33,442 nucleotides of DNA from an uncultured Alphaproteobacteria bacterium. GTDB lineage: Bacteria; Pseudomonadota; Alphaproteobacteria; RF32; CAG-239. Below the pieces are notes generated by a model, which was not told the origin of the DNA, made no database searches, and saw only the letters and a list, made by a program, of their open reading frames with translations. Position 1 is the stretch's first letter; each line of letters starts with the position of its first letter. The translations under genes and the position numbers were made by a program. The DNA is taken from NCBI GenBank assembly GCA_944390455.1, contig CALXPU010000015.1, positions 1-33,442 on the forward strand, given 5' to 3'. Positions 8,929-17,354 of this stretch are shown piece after piece.

Positions 8929-8960
8929 CAAAAAAATCCCCCGCTCAAAGAGCGAGGGAT
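8929..8960 (-). terminator. Rho-independent terminator of tRNA-Ser
   Basis: Arms 8936-8946 and 8950-8960 with a 3-nt loop. The one plus-strand C/A opposition is G-U in the minus-strand RNA, followed by seven Ts. It begins 5 bp after the tRNA CCA end. Confidence 0.85.
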
Positions 8961-8965
8961 TGAAT

Positions 8966-9056
8966 TGGCGGAGATGTAGGGATTCGAACCCCAGGAGGAC
9001 TTGCGCCCTCGTCTGATTTCAAGTCAGGTGCATTAAACCAGCTCTGCCACATCTCC
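8966..9056 (-). tRNA. tRNA-Ser(UGA)
   Basis: A 91-nt class II tRNA with encoded CCA. The acceptor stem GGAGATG/CATCTCC is perfect. The anticodon loop CTTGAAA gives UGA, which reads UCN serine codons. The T-arm contains GGTTCGAATCC-type sequence, and the long variable arm (CGAGGGCGCAAGTCCTC region) is typical of tRNA-Ser. The first pair of the anticodon stem is mismatched. Confidence 0.97.
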
Positions 9057-9070
9057 ATCAGAACAAACGC

Positions 9071-9099
9071 AAATTAGAATATATTTTTTGAAACGTCAA
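9071..9099 (-). promoter_or_regulatory. Predicted promoter of tRNA-Ser
   Basis: Minus strand: TTGACG (9094-9099), 17-bp A-rich spacer, TAATTT (9071-9076). The start would fall just upstream of the tRNA. It resembles the tRNA-Leu promoter at 17164-17192. Confidence 0.45.
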
Positions 9100-9183
9100 G
9101 AACTTTTTTCAAAATCTTGCACATTTTTTTATTACCCCTAACTTTCCAACATTTCTCCCCAATTAAATAACACTTTTTGAGTA

Positions 9184-9219
9184 CAAAAAAAGGCACTCCG
9201 CCATAAAACGAAATGCCTT
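9184..9219 (-). terminator. Rho-independent terminator of the DUF4139 gene
   Basis: Arms 9190-9200 and 9209-9219 pair over 11 bp on the minus strand (two G-U) around an 8-nt loop, then a seven-T tract. It lies about 20 bp after the stop codon at 9238. Confidence 0.8.
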
Positions 9220-9237
9220 ATTAAAAAGAGTTTCGGA

Positions 9238-10728
9238 TTATTCCAAAGAAATCAAAGCACAATCACGCTGTTCAAATTTGCTCTGCAAACTAACTTTAAC
9301 TTCTTGCGTAGCCCCTGGAGCAACTTTAAATTTCCAAACCCGAAGATTTCCTTTATCCTCTTCGCCTTTGATGCTTTCGCTGATAATCTTTGCACCAGAT
9401 GGCAACGGTTGTTTCAAAATCAAATTAGCCTCATATTTAGCTTTATTGGTAACTTTATAAACCACTTCATAAAGATTGGTTTGTTCCACGGTTACACAAG
9501 TATCTTTGGTGGATTTCTTGTATTTACGCTCATTAATTTTTTGAATATCAGCCACCTGCCCTTCTGCATAAATATCAAAGAATTTACCAAGTTTCAGCTC
9601 AATTTTCTGCCCTTCGGCTTTATTATCAATCGTATCTTCTCCGACAAATTGGAGTGCGCCGTTTTTATCATAATCATAAAAACTGATTTTCCCCTTTGGC
9701 AAAGGGATTCCTAAACCATCTCCGGCAAGATTTTCAAAACTGCAAATCAAGCTGGGATTAACATTTTCAAACGAAGTTTTATTAGCCCCGAAAGACAATG
9801 TAGAAAAGATAGTACCCTCTTTCAAATAATTAACCTTTGGCGCATTAACAAAAGACACCTGTTTAATCTGTCCGTCTTTAAGAGAAGTCGGTTGAGGGAT
9901 TTGATACATATAATAACCGCCCAACGCCTCAGGAGCTGCCATAACAGCGCTTTCCGCAAAACTATCCCCCATAGCGTTCATAACTCCGGCAGATTTCATC
10001 AACATCATTCTCGGCATAACCACCCGACTAACCGTATTAACATCGCCGGCAATCAAATTAACATTGACATTATCATAAGAACTGCCGGAATTATTATTCA
10101 AAGAAACCCTACCTAACAATTCAAGGGTTTTATCATCATTTACCTTGGCAACATAATTAGCTTCCCAAGAAAATCCGGAAGTAAGATAAGCAAGATAAAG
10201 CGGTTTATCGCCATCTTCTTGAACTTCGGCTTTCGCTTTCAAAACCGGTGTACTGTTCAAACCGAGTGGAACTTTATCAAAAAGCACTCTCCCCGGAAAA
10301 TTCGTTTCAATTCCATAATCAAATTGCAACACAGGCGTTGCCCCGTCAACGGCAATAAGCGTAGCTTTTTCATAAACATTTTGCCCCGTAGATGGATTTG
10401 CGCGTACAGTTTTAACTTCTTTACCGATATTAGCATTAAGCATATTCATATAATTAACACCGGCATAATCATAATTTTGCTCTAAAATTTTAATTCCATC
10501 ACCAAAGATAAACGCCGATTCTGGACGCATTTGACGAGCCACTTCATCAAATACGACTTCATTCACTCCTTTTTTAAGAGGAACATTCTGACTTTTTTTA
10601 ATCAAAGCCAAATCCTGATTATAAATAGTGATTTCCGTAGAGGTATCCCCCGCCCAAGCAGAAGACAACGAAGCTATACTTAAAACAGAGACCGCAACCG
10701 CCGGAAACAAAACTTTACGTAAATTCAT
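9238..10728 (-). CDS. Exported DUF4139-domain protein, 496 aa
   Basis: A cleavable signal peptide is clear: MNLRKV, a hydrophobic core, and AWA before residue 27, so the mature protein is probably periplasmic. The body matches the DUF4139 pattern: an N-terminal segment TEITIYNQDLALIKKSQNV with VNEVVFDEVARQMRPESAF, a central YLTSGFSWEANYVAKV stretch, then beta-rich domains ending at FEQRDCALISLE. The function of the family is not established. The ATG at 10728 has a run AGGGGGG about 6 nt upstream. The stop of the next upstream gene is 50 bp away on the same strand, so the two are probably co-transcribed. Confidence 0.8.
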   Translation of the reverse strand: MNLRKVLFPAVAVSVLSIASLSSAWAGDTSTEITIYNQDLALIKKSQNVPLKKGVNEVVFDEVARQMRPESAFIFGDGIKILEQNYDYAGVNYMNMLNANIGKEVKTVRANPSTGQNVYEKATLIAVDGATPVLQFDYGIETNFPGRVLFDKVPLGLNSTPVLKAKAEVQEDGDKPLYLAYLTSGFSWEANYVAKVNDDKTLELLGRVSLNNNSGSSYDNVNVNLIAGDVNTVSRVVMPRMMLMKSAGVMNAMGDSFAESAVMAAPEALGGYYMYQIPQPTSLKDGQIKQVSFVNAPKVNYLKEGTIFSTLSFGANKTSFENVNPSLICSFENLAGDGLGIPLPKGKISFYDYDKNGALQFVGEDTIDNKAEGQKIELKLGKFFDIYAEGQVADIQKINERKYKKSTKDTCVTVEQTNLYEVVYKVTNKAKYEANLILKQPLPSGAKIISESIKGEEDKGNLRVWKFKVAPGATQEVKVSLQSKFEQRDCALISLE

Positions 10729-10778
10729 AAAATCCCCCCTAAAAAATAAAATCAATAACCCGCATAAAAATATCCTTA

Positions 10779-11516
10779 TTAACTTTCTTTGTCAACGTTA
10801 AGCAACGCCTGCAAACTAGAAACCTGCGCCAACACGGCGTCCAATTTACAAATAAATATCGTCAACATATTAAAATGTAACAAAGAAAACTGATGATACA
10901 GACGTCTGTTAGATGCAAAGCAAAGACAAATTTTATTCTGTGCAAAACTAAGTGTCATTTTATCTGCTTTCAAAATTTGCCGCAAACGCTCTGCTTCCTG
11001 TTTAAAATGCACATCATTTAATAAACTTTGCGCTTTTTCATCACAATCCAGTGTCAATAAAATTCCTTTAAAAACCGTCCCTTTAATTTCAAAAAACTTA
11101 GATGCAGCCACACTATACAACGCGTCTTCTTCCAAACAAAACCCTTGACCACGCACCACTACTTGGCATTCACGTTGATTATAGTTCCACTTATCCCAAA
11201 TCGGAAATTTATCATCAACACCAGCCGCATAATCAAAACGGATATTGTCAAAAAGTGCTTTAGTTTTCGCAAAAATCAAACTTTCACCTTTAGTTTGTAA
11301 ACCTTCGCGTAATTCTTTAAGCATAATATACGCCACAAAGCAAATCAACGGCAACAACAACAACCATAACCGCCAATCGTTCACATAATAAAAAACCATC
11401 CAAAGCAAAGCGCCCGCCAAAAGCAAAACAATGCACGCTTGCCCCAAATAACGTTTACGCCAAAATTCAAGTACTTTAACATCACTTGCCAATATTTTTT
11501 TATAATCTTCCCGCAT
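10779..11516 (-). CDS. Hypothetical membrane protein, 245 aa
   Basis: No firm family match. Two membrane helices lie near residues 27-47 (CIVLLLAGALLWMVFYYV) and 50-67 (WLLLLPLICFVAYIML), followed by a soluble domain of about 175 residues. This architecture recalls DUF3137-type proteins (short N-terminus, two helices, cytoplasmic domain) but that is tentative. The soluble part includes FDNIRFDYAAGVDDKFP, where DUF3137 members often carry a similar motif. The start at ATG 11516 has only a weak A/G-rich sequence upstream. It is the probable first gene of an operon with the DUF4139 gene and is divergent from the 1231-aa gene. Confidence 0.7.
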   Translation of the reverse strand: MREDYKKILASDVKVLEFWRKRYLGQACIVLLLAGALLWMVFYYVNDWRLWLLLLPLICFVAYIMLKELREGLQTKGESLIFAKTKALFDNIRFDYAAGVDDKFPIWDKWNYNQRECQVVVRGQGFCLEEDALYSVAASKFFEIKGTVFKGILLTLDCDEKAQSLLNDVHFKQEAERLRQILKADKMTLSFAQNKICLCFASNRRLYHQFSLLHFNMLTIFICKLDAVLAQVSSLQALLNVDKES

Positions 11517-11600
11517 TTTCTTTTAAAATCCGCAAGTTAAGAACGAAAAATTTAGAATATCTTAAGAAACAGATGGTTAAAATATCCTAAAAATTTACGC

Positions 11601-11629
11601 TTGCAGAGGGCGTTTTTTTATGGTACAAT
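11601..11629 (+). promoter_or_regulatory. Predicted T-tract promoter of the 1231-aa gene
   Basis: TTGCAG (11601-11606), 17-bp spacer AGGGCGTTTTTTTATGG, TACAAT (11624-11629). TG one base before the -10 box makes it an extended -10. Near-identical spacers precede the genes starting at 17921 and 32659. Confidence 0.65.
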
Positions 11630-11663
11630 AAACACATGTTAAGCCAACATGAGGAGAAAAACA

Positions 11664-14600
11664 ATGGCTAAGAATAATGTAAAATCAATCATCAATACGC
11701 TTGAAAGCAAATTGAGAAAAACCAATATTACCAACACCGACAAAAAAGAAATCAAAGAGGCGTACACACAATTAGCTGATGAAATCTCCCAAGGCTATCA
11801 ACTTGGACAAAAAGAAGTAGCTACATTACGTAGCGCTTTCAGTGCCTATAAAGAAGAGGTATCCGCAGCCATCGCTTCACTGCCTGAAGAGCAACAACTA
11901 GCTTTTGCAAACGCTATTAAAGCAGCCAGCCATACACAAGAACAAGAAGAAGTCAAAGAACAAGAAGCTGTTGTCTCTCCTGATGCGCAAACTACAGAAG
12001 AAAATAAAGAAGAAGCCGTTGTTGTAGATGAACCAAAAGAAGAAACCAGTGAACAAGAAGCAGTTGTTGTAGACGAACAAAAAGAAGAAACTAACGAACA
12101 AGAAGCAGTTGTTGTAGACGAACAAAAAGAAGAGACTAACGAACAAGAAGCTACTGCAGAAGAACAAAGTGAAACAACGGAAACCTCAGAACCGGAACCA
12201 GAACCTCTAACCGAAGAAGAAAAAAATAAGTATTTAGATGAAATTCGTTCTGATCATACCCTAGACGGCTACATTGCCACCATAGAATACCCAATCCGTC
12301 GTAAAAATATTGAAGCAACCTTAGCCCTTGGACCGACCATGGCCGCTGACGGCACCACGGTTGAAGTATCTGCTGCTGAAAATCAAGCAATGGCACTGGC
12401 AAACGTTGACGATATGTTGGTTGCCATGGATTACTGCATAAAAAATGGCAAAGAAGCAGACTTAGACGAAGCGATTGTTTCCCGTTTACAAGGCTTTAAA
12501 ATGGAAGACATCAATCCTGACAATGCCTATGCATTGTTAGCACTTGCCGATAAAGTCAAAGGTAACACGGCGCTCTATGATGAAATCACCAACAAGATTG
12601 CCACCGCTTTACGCAATTTTGATAACGAAAACTTTGGTAAGCTATCCGAACAAGATTTAAGCAAAAACTACATGGACGCAACCAAAGAATTAAAAGATTT
12701 CGTACCATATGGCGAAGATAAAAAGCCAACCCTTTGGGGCTATACATTTACAGATGATAAAGGTGAAGTTCTTGAAAATAAAGACCGTAGCAATTGGAAT
12801 CCTCGTCGCTGGATATCCGGCAAAGGTAACGATGCTCAAAAGAACGAAGAAGCCATCTTAAATATGGCTCGCGAATTAGCCGCACAAGAACTCGCTAAAA
12901 TGCCGGCTGAAACAGATCCGGAAAAACGTAAAGAGCAATTAAACAAAGTCATGAACGATAAAATCGCCATGATTTTGAATAGTCCGGACGGCAATAAGAC
13001 CTTTAATCAAACTGAAATCGCTGCGAGAATGGCTGTCAGCCACACCAAAGCTGAAACATTCCGTAACCGCGTAACTCAAAAATTCAAAAACAGTAAATGG
13101 GGCAAAGACATTACGGCCCGCTTACAAAAACTAGATAAGCAATTAACCGACACTTATGGCAAAAAATACGTCACTGCGAAAAAATACACCAAAATGATTG
13201 GCAAAATCGGTTTAGAGAGTGTAAAAAGCAGTGCGATGTTCGCAGTAGCCGGTTTAGCTAACCCGGTCGGTATTCCGGCTTTAATCGCCTACAATACGGT
13301 TAAACAATGGAAGAACATGAAACATCAATTAACCGATCCATCAATTTCCAAAGCTAAAAAATGCGCAATGCTACTTGGTGCCGGCATGACCACCACCTTA
13401 GGTATGGTTACCGCAGCCAGTGGATTAGGCGCTGCAGCTAGTGCGTTAGGCTTAGACACACCGGCAATGATACAAACCTTAACTAACGCCGGAGGAGCAT
13501 TGGGTATCGCCGGACGTACAGCAGTATCAACCTTAGCCGCCACTGTTCCAAACTGGGTAGAAAAAGCATCTATTCACTTCAAAAAGAATGGTTTGAAAAA
13601 GCAAATGGCAAACCTCGGAGAAGACGGTAAACCAAAACCGGAAGTACTTGCCGCTTACAACCAAAAAGTAACTGAACTTCAAGATAAAATTGCTCAAACC
13701 CAAGCACAAATCGGACAAGGCGGTAGCTTCAAAAAGATTGTCAGAACTTTCTTCAAGACGGACGAAAAGAAATTAGCCAAATTAAATGAAGAAATGGCTA
13801 ACTTACAAAAGCAAGCACCAAAAGATATGGCCACCTTGTTAAATGAAGAAAAAGCCTTAAATCGTCAGGCGCAAATGAACCAAGATGAATTAATCGGCAA
13901 AGCCATCGGCTCCGGTATTGGTATCGGAATGGCACAAACACAGATTGTTCCAAGTCTTATCAATTCAGCCATAGACCAATTACAAGAAACAACAACAACC
14001 GCAGCACAAAGCATTGCCACCGCAGCCACAGAACACGGCATGAACCCTTGGGCTCAAGATGATTACAAAGCGCCATGGCAAGATGAGAATCATGATCCGA
14101 CCCAAGCCCCATGGCTAAAAGGACAAGATAACATTATGGCTCAAGCCGATGACAAATCAGAAATTCATGTTCCATACAGAGAAGGTGTAACTCCTGATGA
14201 AATCAGTGGTATCAAAGCTCATGAAACAAATTTGGAAGCAGCCAAAGCAGAAAACTCTAGTGGTATTGAAGGTAAGAGTTCCTTTGCACACACCTTACAA
14301 CATCTGGAATCATTGGGCGACAGCCGCATTACGGATACTAACGCCGTTGCCGAAGGCTTATCAGAACACATCGGTAAAGATGCAAACCTTGCAACCATCG
14401 CATGCAAAATGGCTCCACATGCATTGCAACAAGCTTTACATATTGAGAACTTACCGGATAACAACCCGAGCTCTTACAATATGATTAATTATCTTGCAAA
14501 CAACGACTTAACACCGGAGCAAACCACTGCGTTAAATAACTTCATCCAACAGAACTTTGAAGGTACGCAGTTCAAGACAGAGAACTTTGCGGATTATAGC

Positions 14601-15359
14601 CAAACTCAAACCCATACTCCAACGGAAGCAAGACACGAACCGCCAAAAGTAGAAAGATTGAGTTTACAAGAAGAATATGATCGTGCTAAACAAATTCACA
14701 CCGCAGATCAACAAGCGAACAAGAATGCGCAAATGGATGCCCGAACAAGAGAAATACTTAATCCAACAAACAAAGAAACTGATCCAAGAATTTTAGAGCA
14801 ATACAAAAAGATGGAACAAGATGGTATAAAATTTGAATCTACTAATCTTGATCCCGAAAGACGCGGTACTATAGGCTCATCACAAACACAACAGCCGGTA
14901 CAACAAACCGTAGTTGTTCAAGAACCTATACAACAACAAACGGAAGTTTACGTAGAGATGACACCTCAGCTCTATGCACAAAACCACGGACTTATCTATG
15001 ACCCTGTATTATCCAATGGTGTAAACAACATTGGTGGTGACAATCACGGCGGTTATTTAGGAGCATTCATTAACCCGAAAGACCACTCCGTTATCATGAT
15101 TCCGAATGATCCGGTACATGATAAACCGTTCACATACAAAACGATAGAATTGGCAAGATTGTCACAAAATAACAATACCGGTGCTTACTGCCACAGCAAT
15201 CACGAACGTGGAATGTGGTTTGATCCGGATAAAAAAGTGACCCGTTGTTGGGGTAGTGGCATGATTGCCCACAACAACAACATAAACAAAGTAATTGCCG
15301 CAGTAAACACTGCCGGTGCAATTTACAACACCGTACAAATACTGCGCGGTCGCGTATAA
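11664..15359 (+). CDS. Large protein of unknown function, 1231 aa
   Basis: Not recognised. The N-terminal ~85 residues look helical, followed by a very acidic low-complexity region with three perfect-register 15-residue repeats (117-161). Residues ~190-510 are alpha-helical and charged. Then come Gly/Ala-rich hydrophobic stretches at about 519-545, 567-597, 612-632 and 743-766, which could be membrane helices or hairpins. A Gln/Thr-rich and Pro/Trp-containing linker follows (repeated APW), and a C-terminal domain (~1095-1231) contains GGDNHGGYLGAFINPKDHSV and GAYCHSNHERGMWFDP. No signal peptide. The ATG at 11664 is preferred over an ATG five codons earlier because GAGGAG lies 7 nt upstream. 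It stands alone, with its own promoter and terminator. It may be a scaffold or an effector; this is only inference. Confidence 0.85.
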   Translation: MAKNNVKSIINTLESKLRKTNITNTDKKEIKEAYTQLADEISQGYQLGQKEVATLRSAFSAYKEEVSAAIASLPEEQQLAFANAIKAASHTQEQEEVKEQEAVVSPDAQTTEENKEEAVVVDEPKEETSEQEAVVVDEQKEETNEQEAVVVDEQKEETNEQEATAEEQSETTETSEPEPEPLTEEEKNKYLDEIRSDHTLDGYIATIEYPIRRKNIEATLALGPTMAADGTTVEVSAAENQAMALANVDDMLVAMDYCIKNGKEADLDEAIVSRLQGFKMEDINPDNAYALLALADKVKGNTALYDEITNKIATALRNFDNENFGKLSEQDLSKNYMDATKELKDFVPYGEDKKPTLWGYTFTDDKGEVLENKDRSNWNPRRWISGKGNDAQKNEEAILNMARELAAQELAKMPAETDPEKRKEQLNKVMNDKIAMILNSPDGNKTFNQTEIAARMAVSHTKAETFRNRVTQKFKNSKWGKDITARLQKLDKQLTDTYGKKYVTAKKYTKMIGKIGLESVKSSAMFAVAGLANPVGIPALIAYNTVKQWKNMKHQLTDPSISKAKKCAMLLGAGMTTTLGMVTAASGLGAAASALGLDTPAMIQTLTNAGGALGIAGRTAVSTLAATVPNWVEKASIHFKKNGLKKQMANLGEDGKPKPEVLAAYNQKVTELQDKIAQTQAQIGQGGSFKKIVRTFFKTDEKKLAKLNEEMANLQKQAPKDMATLLNEEKALNRQAQMNQDELIGKAIGSGIGIGMAQTQIVPSLINSAIDQLQETTTTAAQSIATAATEHGMNPWAQDDYKAPWQDENHDPTQAPWLKGQDNIMAQADDKSEIHVPYREGVTPDEISGIKAHETNLEAAKAENSSGIEGKSSFAHTLQHLESLGDSRITDTNAVAEGLSEHIGKDANLATIACKMAPHALQQALHIENLPDNNPSSYNMINYLANNDLTPEQTTALNNFIQQNFEGTQFKTENFADYSQTQTHTPTEARHEPPKVERLSLQEEYDRAKQIHTADQQANKNAQMDARTREILNPTNKETDPRILEQYKKMEQDGIKFESTNLDPERRGTIGSSQTQQPVQQTVVVQEPIQQQTEVYVEMTPQLYAQNHGLIYDPVLSNGVNNIGGDNHGGYLGAFINPKDHSVIMIPNDPVHDKPFTYKTIELARLSQNNNTGAYCHSNHERGMWFDPDKKVTRCWGSGMIAHNNNINKVIAAVNTAGAIYNTVQILRGRV
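12012..12146 (+). repeat. Three 45-bp in-frame tandem repeats
   Basis: Units 12012-12056, 12057-12101 and 12102-12146 each encode 15 residues of the form EAVVVDEQKEETNEQ, and a degenerate fourth unit begins EATAEEQ. Copies two and three are nearly identical in DNA, suggesting recent expansion by slippage or unequal recombination. Confidence 0.95.
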
Positions 15360-15376
15360 TCACAAACCTAATCAAA

Positions 15377-15408
15377 ATCCCCTCGTTTGAAACGGGGGGA
15401 TTTTTTTA
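15377..15408 (+). terminator. Rho-independent terminator of the 1231-aa gene
   Basis: Arms 15377-15387 and 15391-15401 pair over 11 bp (one G-U) with a TGA loop, followed by seven Ts. It starts 18 bp after the stop codon. Confidence 0.9.
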
Positions 15409-15434
15409 TCTCAAACAGAACTTTTCAGAATAAA

Positions 15435-15460
15435 TAAAAAAGGGGAATTTCCCCCTTTTC
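15435..15460 (-). terminator. Terminator of the TPR-methyltransferase gene
   Basis: A-run plus GGGG, AATTT loop, CCCCC plus T-run form a compact hairpin with T-runs on both strands. It is placed to end the leftward gene at 15495 and could also back up the terminator at 15377-15408. Confidence 0.6.
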
Positions 15461-15494
15461 TTTTGTTTGCAGAAGACTTAAAAATAAAGTCAAA

Positions 15495-17027
15495 CTACTC
15501 AAAAACGACTTCCACCTCTTTTTGCGCAAGAATAACATAACCATCAACATCTTTGGTTCCTTCATGCCGCAAAATATGTTCTTCTTGTTTCAAGACAGTA
15601 AAACCGCAATACTTCAACAAACGGCAAACATATGCGATTGAGTGAACAAAACGTCCGGAAGGCATCAAAAAATAATCCCGATTATTCGCAGTATTTTTTG
15701 AAATTGTAAAACAGAAAAATCCCTTCGGTTTCAGAACCTGAGATAAAGTTCTGAATAGATTTTTCAAATCTCCGAAATACGTCAACACATCACCGGCAAC
15801 TGCCAATTGATATTTTTTATCGGCATCTTCCAAAAAGCTGACAATATCATCAAAATAGAGTTCTTTATAAATATTTTTCTTACCTGCAAACTCCAGCATT
15901 TTTTCAGAAACATCAACACCATAATATTCTTCATTTGGAAAATATTTTTTAAGTTCCTGCACACACAATCCTGTTCCGCAACCTAAATCCAAAATCTGTC
16001 GTTTTTGAAAAAGTTTCGGTTTAAACACATCTTTTAAGCAATCAGCAATTAAGTGAGGCGCCGTATATTCTAATTCTTTCAATATATCGTCAAACGACGG
16101 CGCAAAACCATCAAACAAACTTTTAACGTATGTCAAATCGGTTGTTGGCATATTCTGTTCATCGCGCAAAGCCGAAGCAACATGTTTAACAATCGGATTA
16201 TCCGGAAAACACTCTATCCAACGCTCCAAATATTTTTCCACCAACTCTTTTTGATTATTGTCATGAGCTTCATAAAGCAAATATCCAAAATTGATATGAT
16301 CATCAGCCGAGATTCTGTTTCCTTTAAGCGCAAAAGCTTTCCACGCGTAATGCAAGCATTGCTTCCAGTTTCCCATTTTCTGAAACAGATTCGCGATTGA
16401 GTTACATAACCAATCTGAATTAGGTGCAATTTCCGCCGCTTTTTTCAAAAGGACGCTTGCATCATCATTTTTGAACAATTCAATATACGAATTCCCGGCG
16501 ATAATATAAGGTTCAACACTCGTCGGTCTTTTTTCTATAGCCATTTTAGCAAATTCTATTGCCCGCACAAAATGGCTCATATTGTAGCAAGTATTAGCAA
16601 TATTAACGATTGCGTTATAAGAGTTCGGATTAAGTTCATATAATTTTTCATAATAAGAAAGTGCTTCAGGATATTCCCCTTTTGCATAGTGCCCATTGCC
16701 CAAGTTCATCAAAGCGGCAAAATTCCCCTCTTTAATTTCCAAAGCTTTTTGAGCAAATCCCATTGCTTTGTCATATTTCTTAAACTCATAATAAAGGGTA
16801 GAAATATTAAGCAATGCTGTCAACGAATTCGGATTAACACTTAAGGCTTTTTTATACAAATTGAGAGCAATTTTTTTATCCCCCAAAGTATCATAGCAAT
16901 TAGCCGCCGCAACCAAGTAATTTTCATTTTCGGGATGAGCCACAGCCAACTGCAAATATAATTTCGCGGCTTTTTCGTATTCTGCATTTTTTAAAAAATC
17001 CAAAGCATTTTGTTCTAATTCATTCAA
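15495..17027 (-). CDS. TPR-repeat protein fused to a SAM-dependent methyltransferase, 510 aa
   Basis: The N-terminal ~290 residues are tetratricopeptide repeats in 34-residue register; typical segments are SLTALLNISTLYYEFKKYDK, NFAALMNLGNGHYAKGEYPE and SYNAIVNIANTCYNMSHFVR. The C-terminal ~200 residues are a class I methyltransferase: motif I ILDLGCGTGLC, acidic strand-2 end YYGVDVS, then DVLTYFGDL and VLKPKGFFCFTI. This order matches COG4976-type predicted TPR methyltransferases; the substrate is unknown, probably a protein held by the TPRs. The start is uncertain because no ATG exists near the N-terminus. TTG at 17027 is chosen for AAAGGA 9 nt upstream; TTG at 17063 would add a Cys/Lys-rich stretch unlike a TPR. 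Confidence 0.85.
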   Translation of the reverse strand: MNELEQNALDFLKNAEYEKAAKLYLQLAVAHPENENYLVAAANCYDTLGDKKIALNLYKKALSVNPNSLTALLNISTLYYEFKKYDKAMGFAQKALEIKEGNFAALMNLGNGHYAKGEYPEALSYYEKLYELNPNSYNAIVNIANTCYNMSHFVRAIEFAKMAIEKRPTSVEPYIIAGNSYIELFKNDDASVLLKKAAEIAPNSDWLCNSIANLFQKMGNWKQCLHYAWKAFALKGNRISADDHINFGYLLYEAHDNNQKELVEKYLERWIECFPDNPIVKHVASALRDEQNMPTTDLTYVKSLFDGFAPSFDDILKELEYTAPHLIADCLKDVFKPKLFQKRQILDLGCGTGLCVQELKKYFPNEEYYGVDVSEKMLEFAGKKNIYKELYFDDIVSFLEDADKKYQLAVAGDVLTYFGDLKNLFRTLSQVLKPKGFFCFTISKNTANNRDYFLMPSGRFVHSIAYVCRLLKYCGFTVLKQEEHILRHEGTKDVDGYVILAQKEVEVVFE

Positions 17028-17163
17028 TTTACGGCATCCTTTAAGGCATTTTTTCAATGTCAATCAGGGTAAACAGCCCCTCAATAGACCTAGTTATAAC
17101 ACAAAAAAGATAATCTTCCACGATTTTATCAACATTTTATCACAAAAAAATCAAAAAAAAGTA

Positions 17164-17192
17164 TTGACTTCAAAAAAAATATATATTAAACA
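17164..17192 (+). promoter_or_regulatory. Predicted promoter of tRNA-Leu
   Basis: TTGACT (17164-17169), 17-bp A-rich spacer, TAAACA (17187-17192). The start would fall near 17199, just before the tRNA. The -10 box is poor but the A-rich spacer is shared with the tRNA-Ser promoter. Confidence 0.4.
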
Positions 17193-17206
17193 TGCTAATC
17201 ACCGAT

Positions 17207-17292
17207 GGGGGTGTGGCGGAATTGGTAGACGCGCTAGACTCAAAATCTTGTTTCCTCTGGAAGTATGAGTTCAAGTCTCATCACCCCTACCA
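17207..17292 (+). tRNA. tRNA-Leu(CAA)
   Basis: An 86-nt class II tRNA with encoded CCA. The acceptor stem is GGGGGTG with CACCCCT (first pair G-U). The D-arm has GGCGGAATTGGTAGACGC, typical of tRNA-Leu. The loop CTCAAAA gives anticodon CAA, reading UUG. A variable arm (TTTCCTCTGGAAG region) and T-arm ATGAG/CTCAT are present. One anticodon-stem pair is T-T. Confidence 0.95.
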
Positions 17293-17297
17293 ATCAA

Positions 17298-17331
17298 AAA
17301 AACCGGATGTTAAAATCCGGTTTTTGTTTTT
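17298..17331 (+). terminator. Bidirectional terminator between tRNA-Leu and the 17355 gene
   Basis: AAAAACCGGAT (17298-17308) pairs perfectly with ATCCGGTTTTT (17315-17325), with T-runs on both strands. It ends tRNA-Leu and, in the opposite direction, the convergent gene at 17355. Confidence 0.85.
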
Positions 17332-17354
17332 TCAAGCAACATCATCAAAAATAA

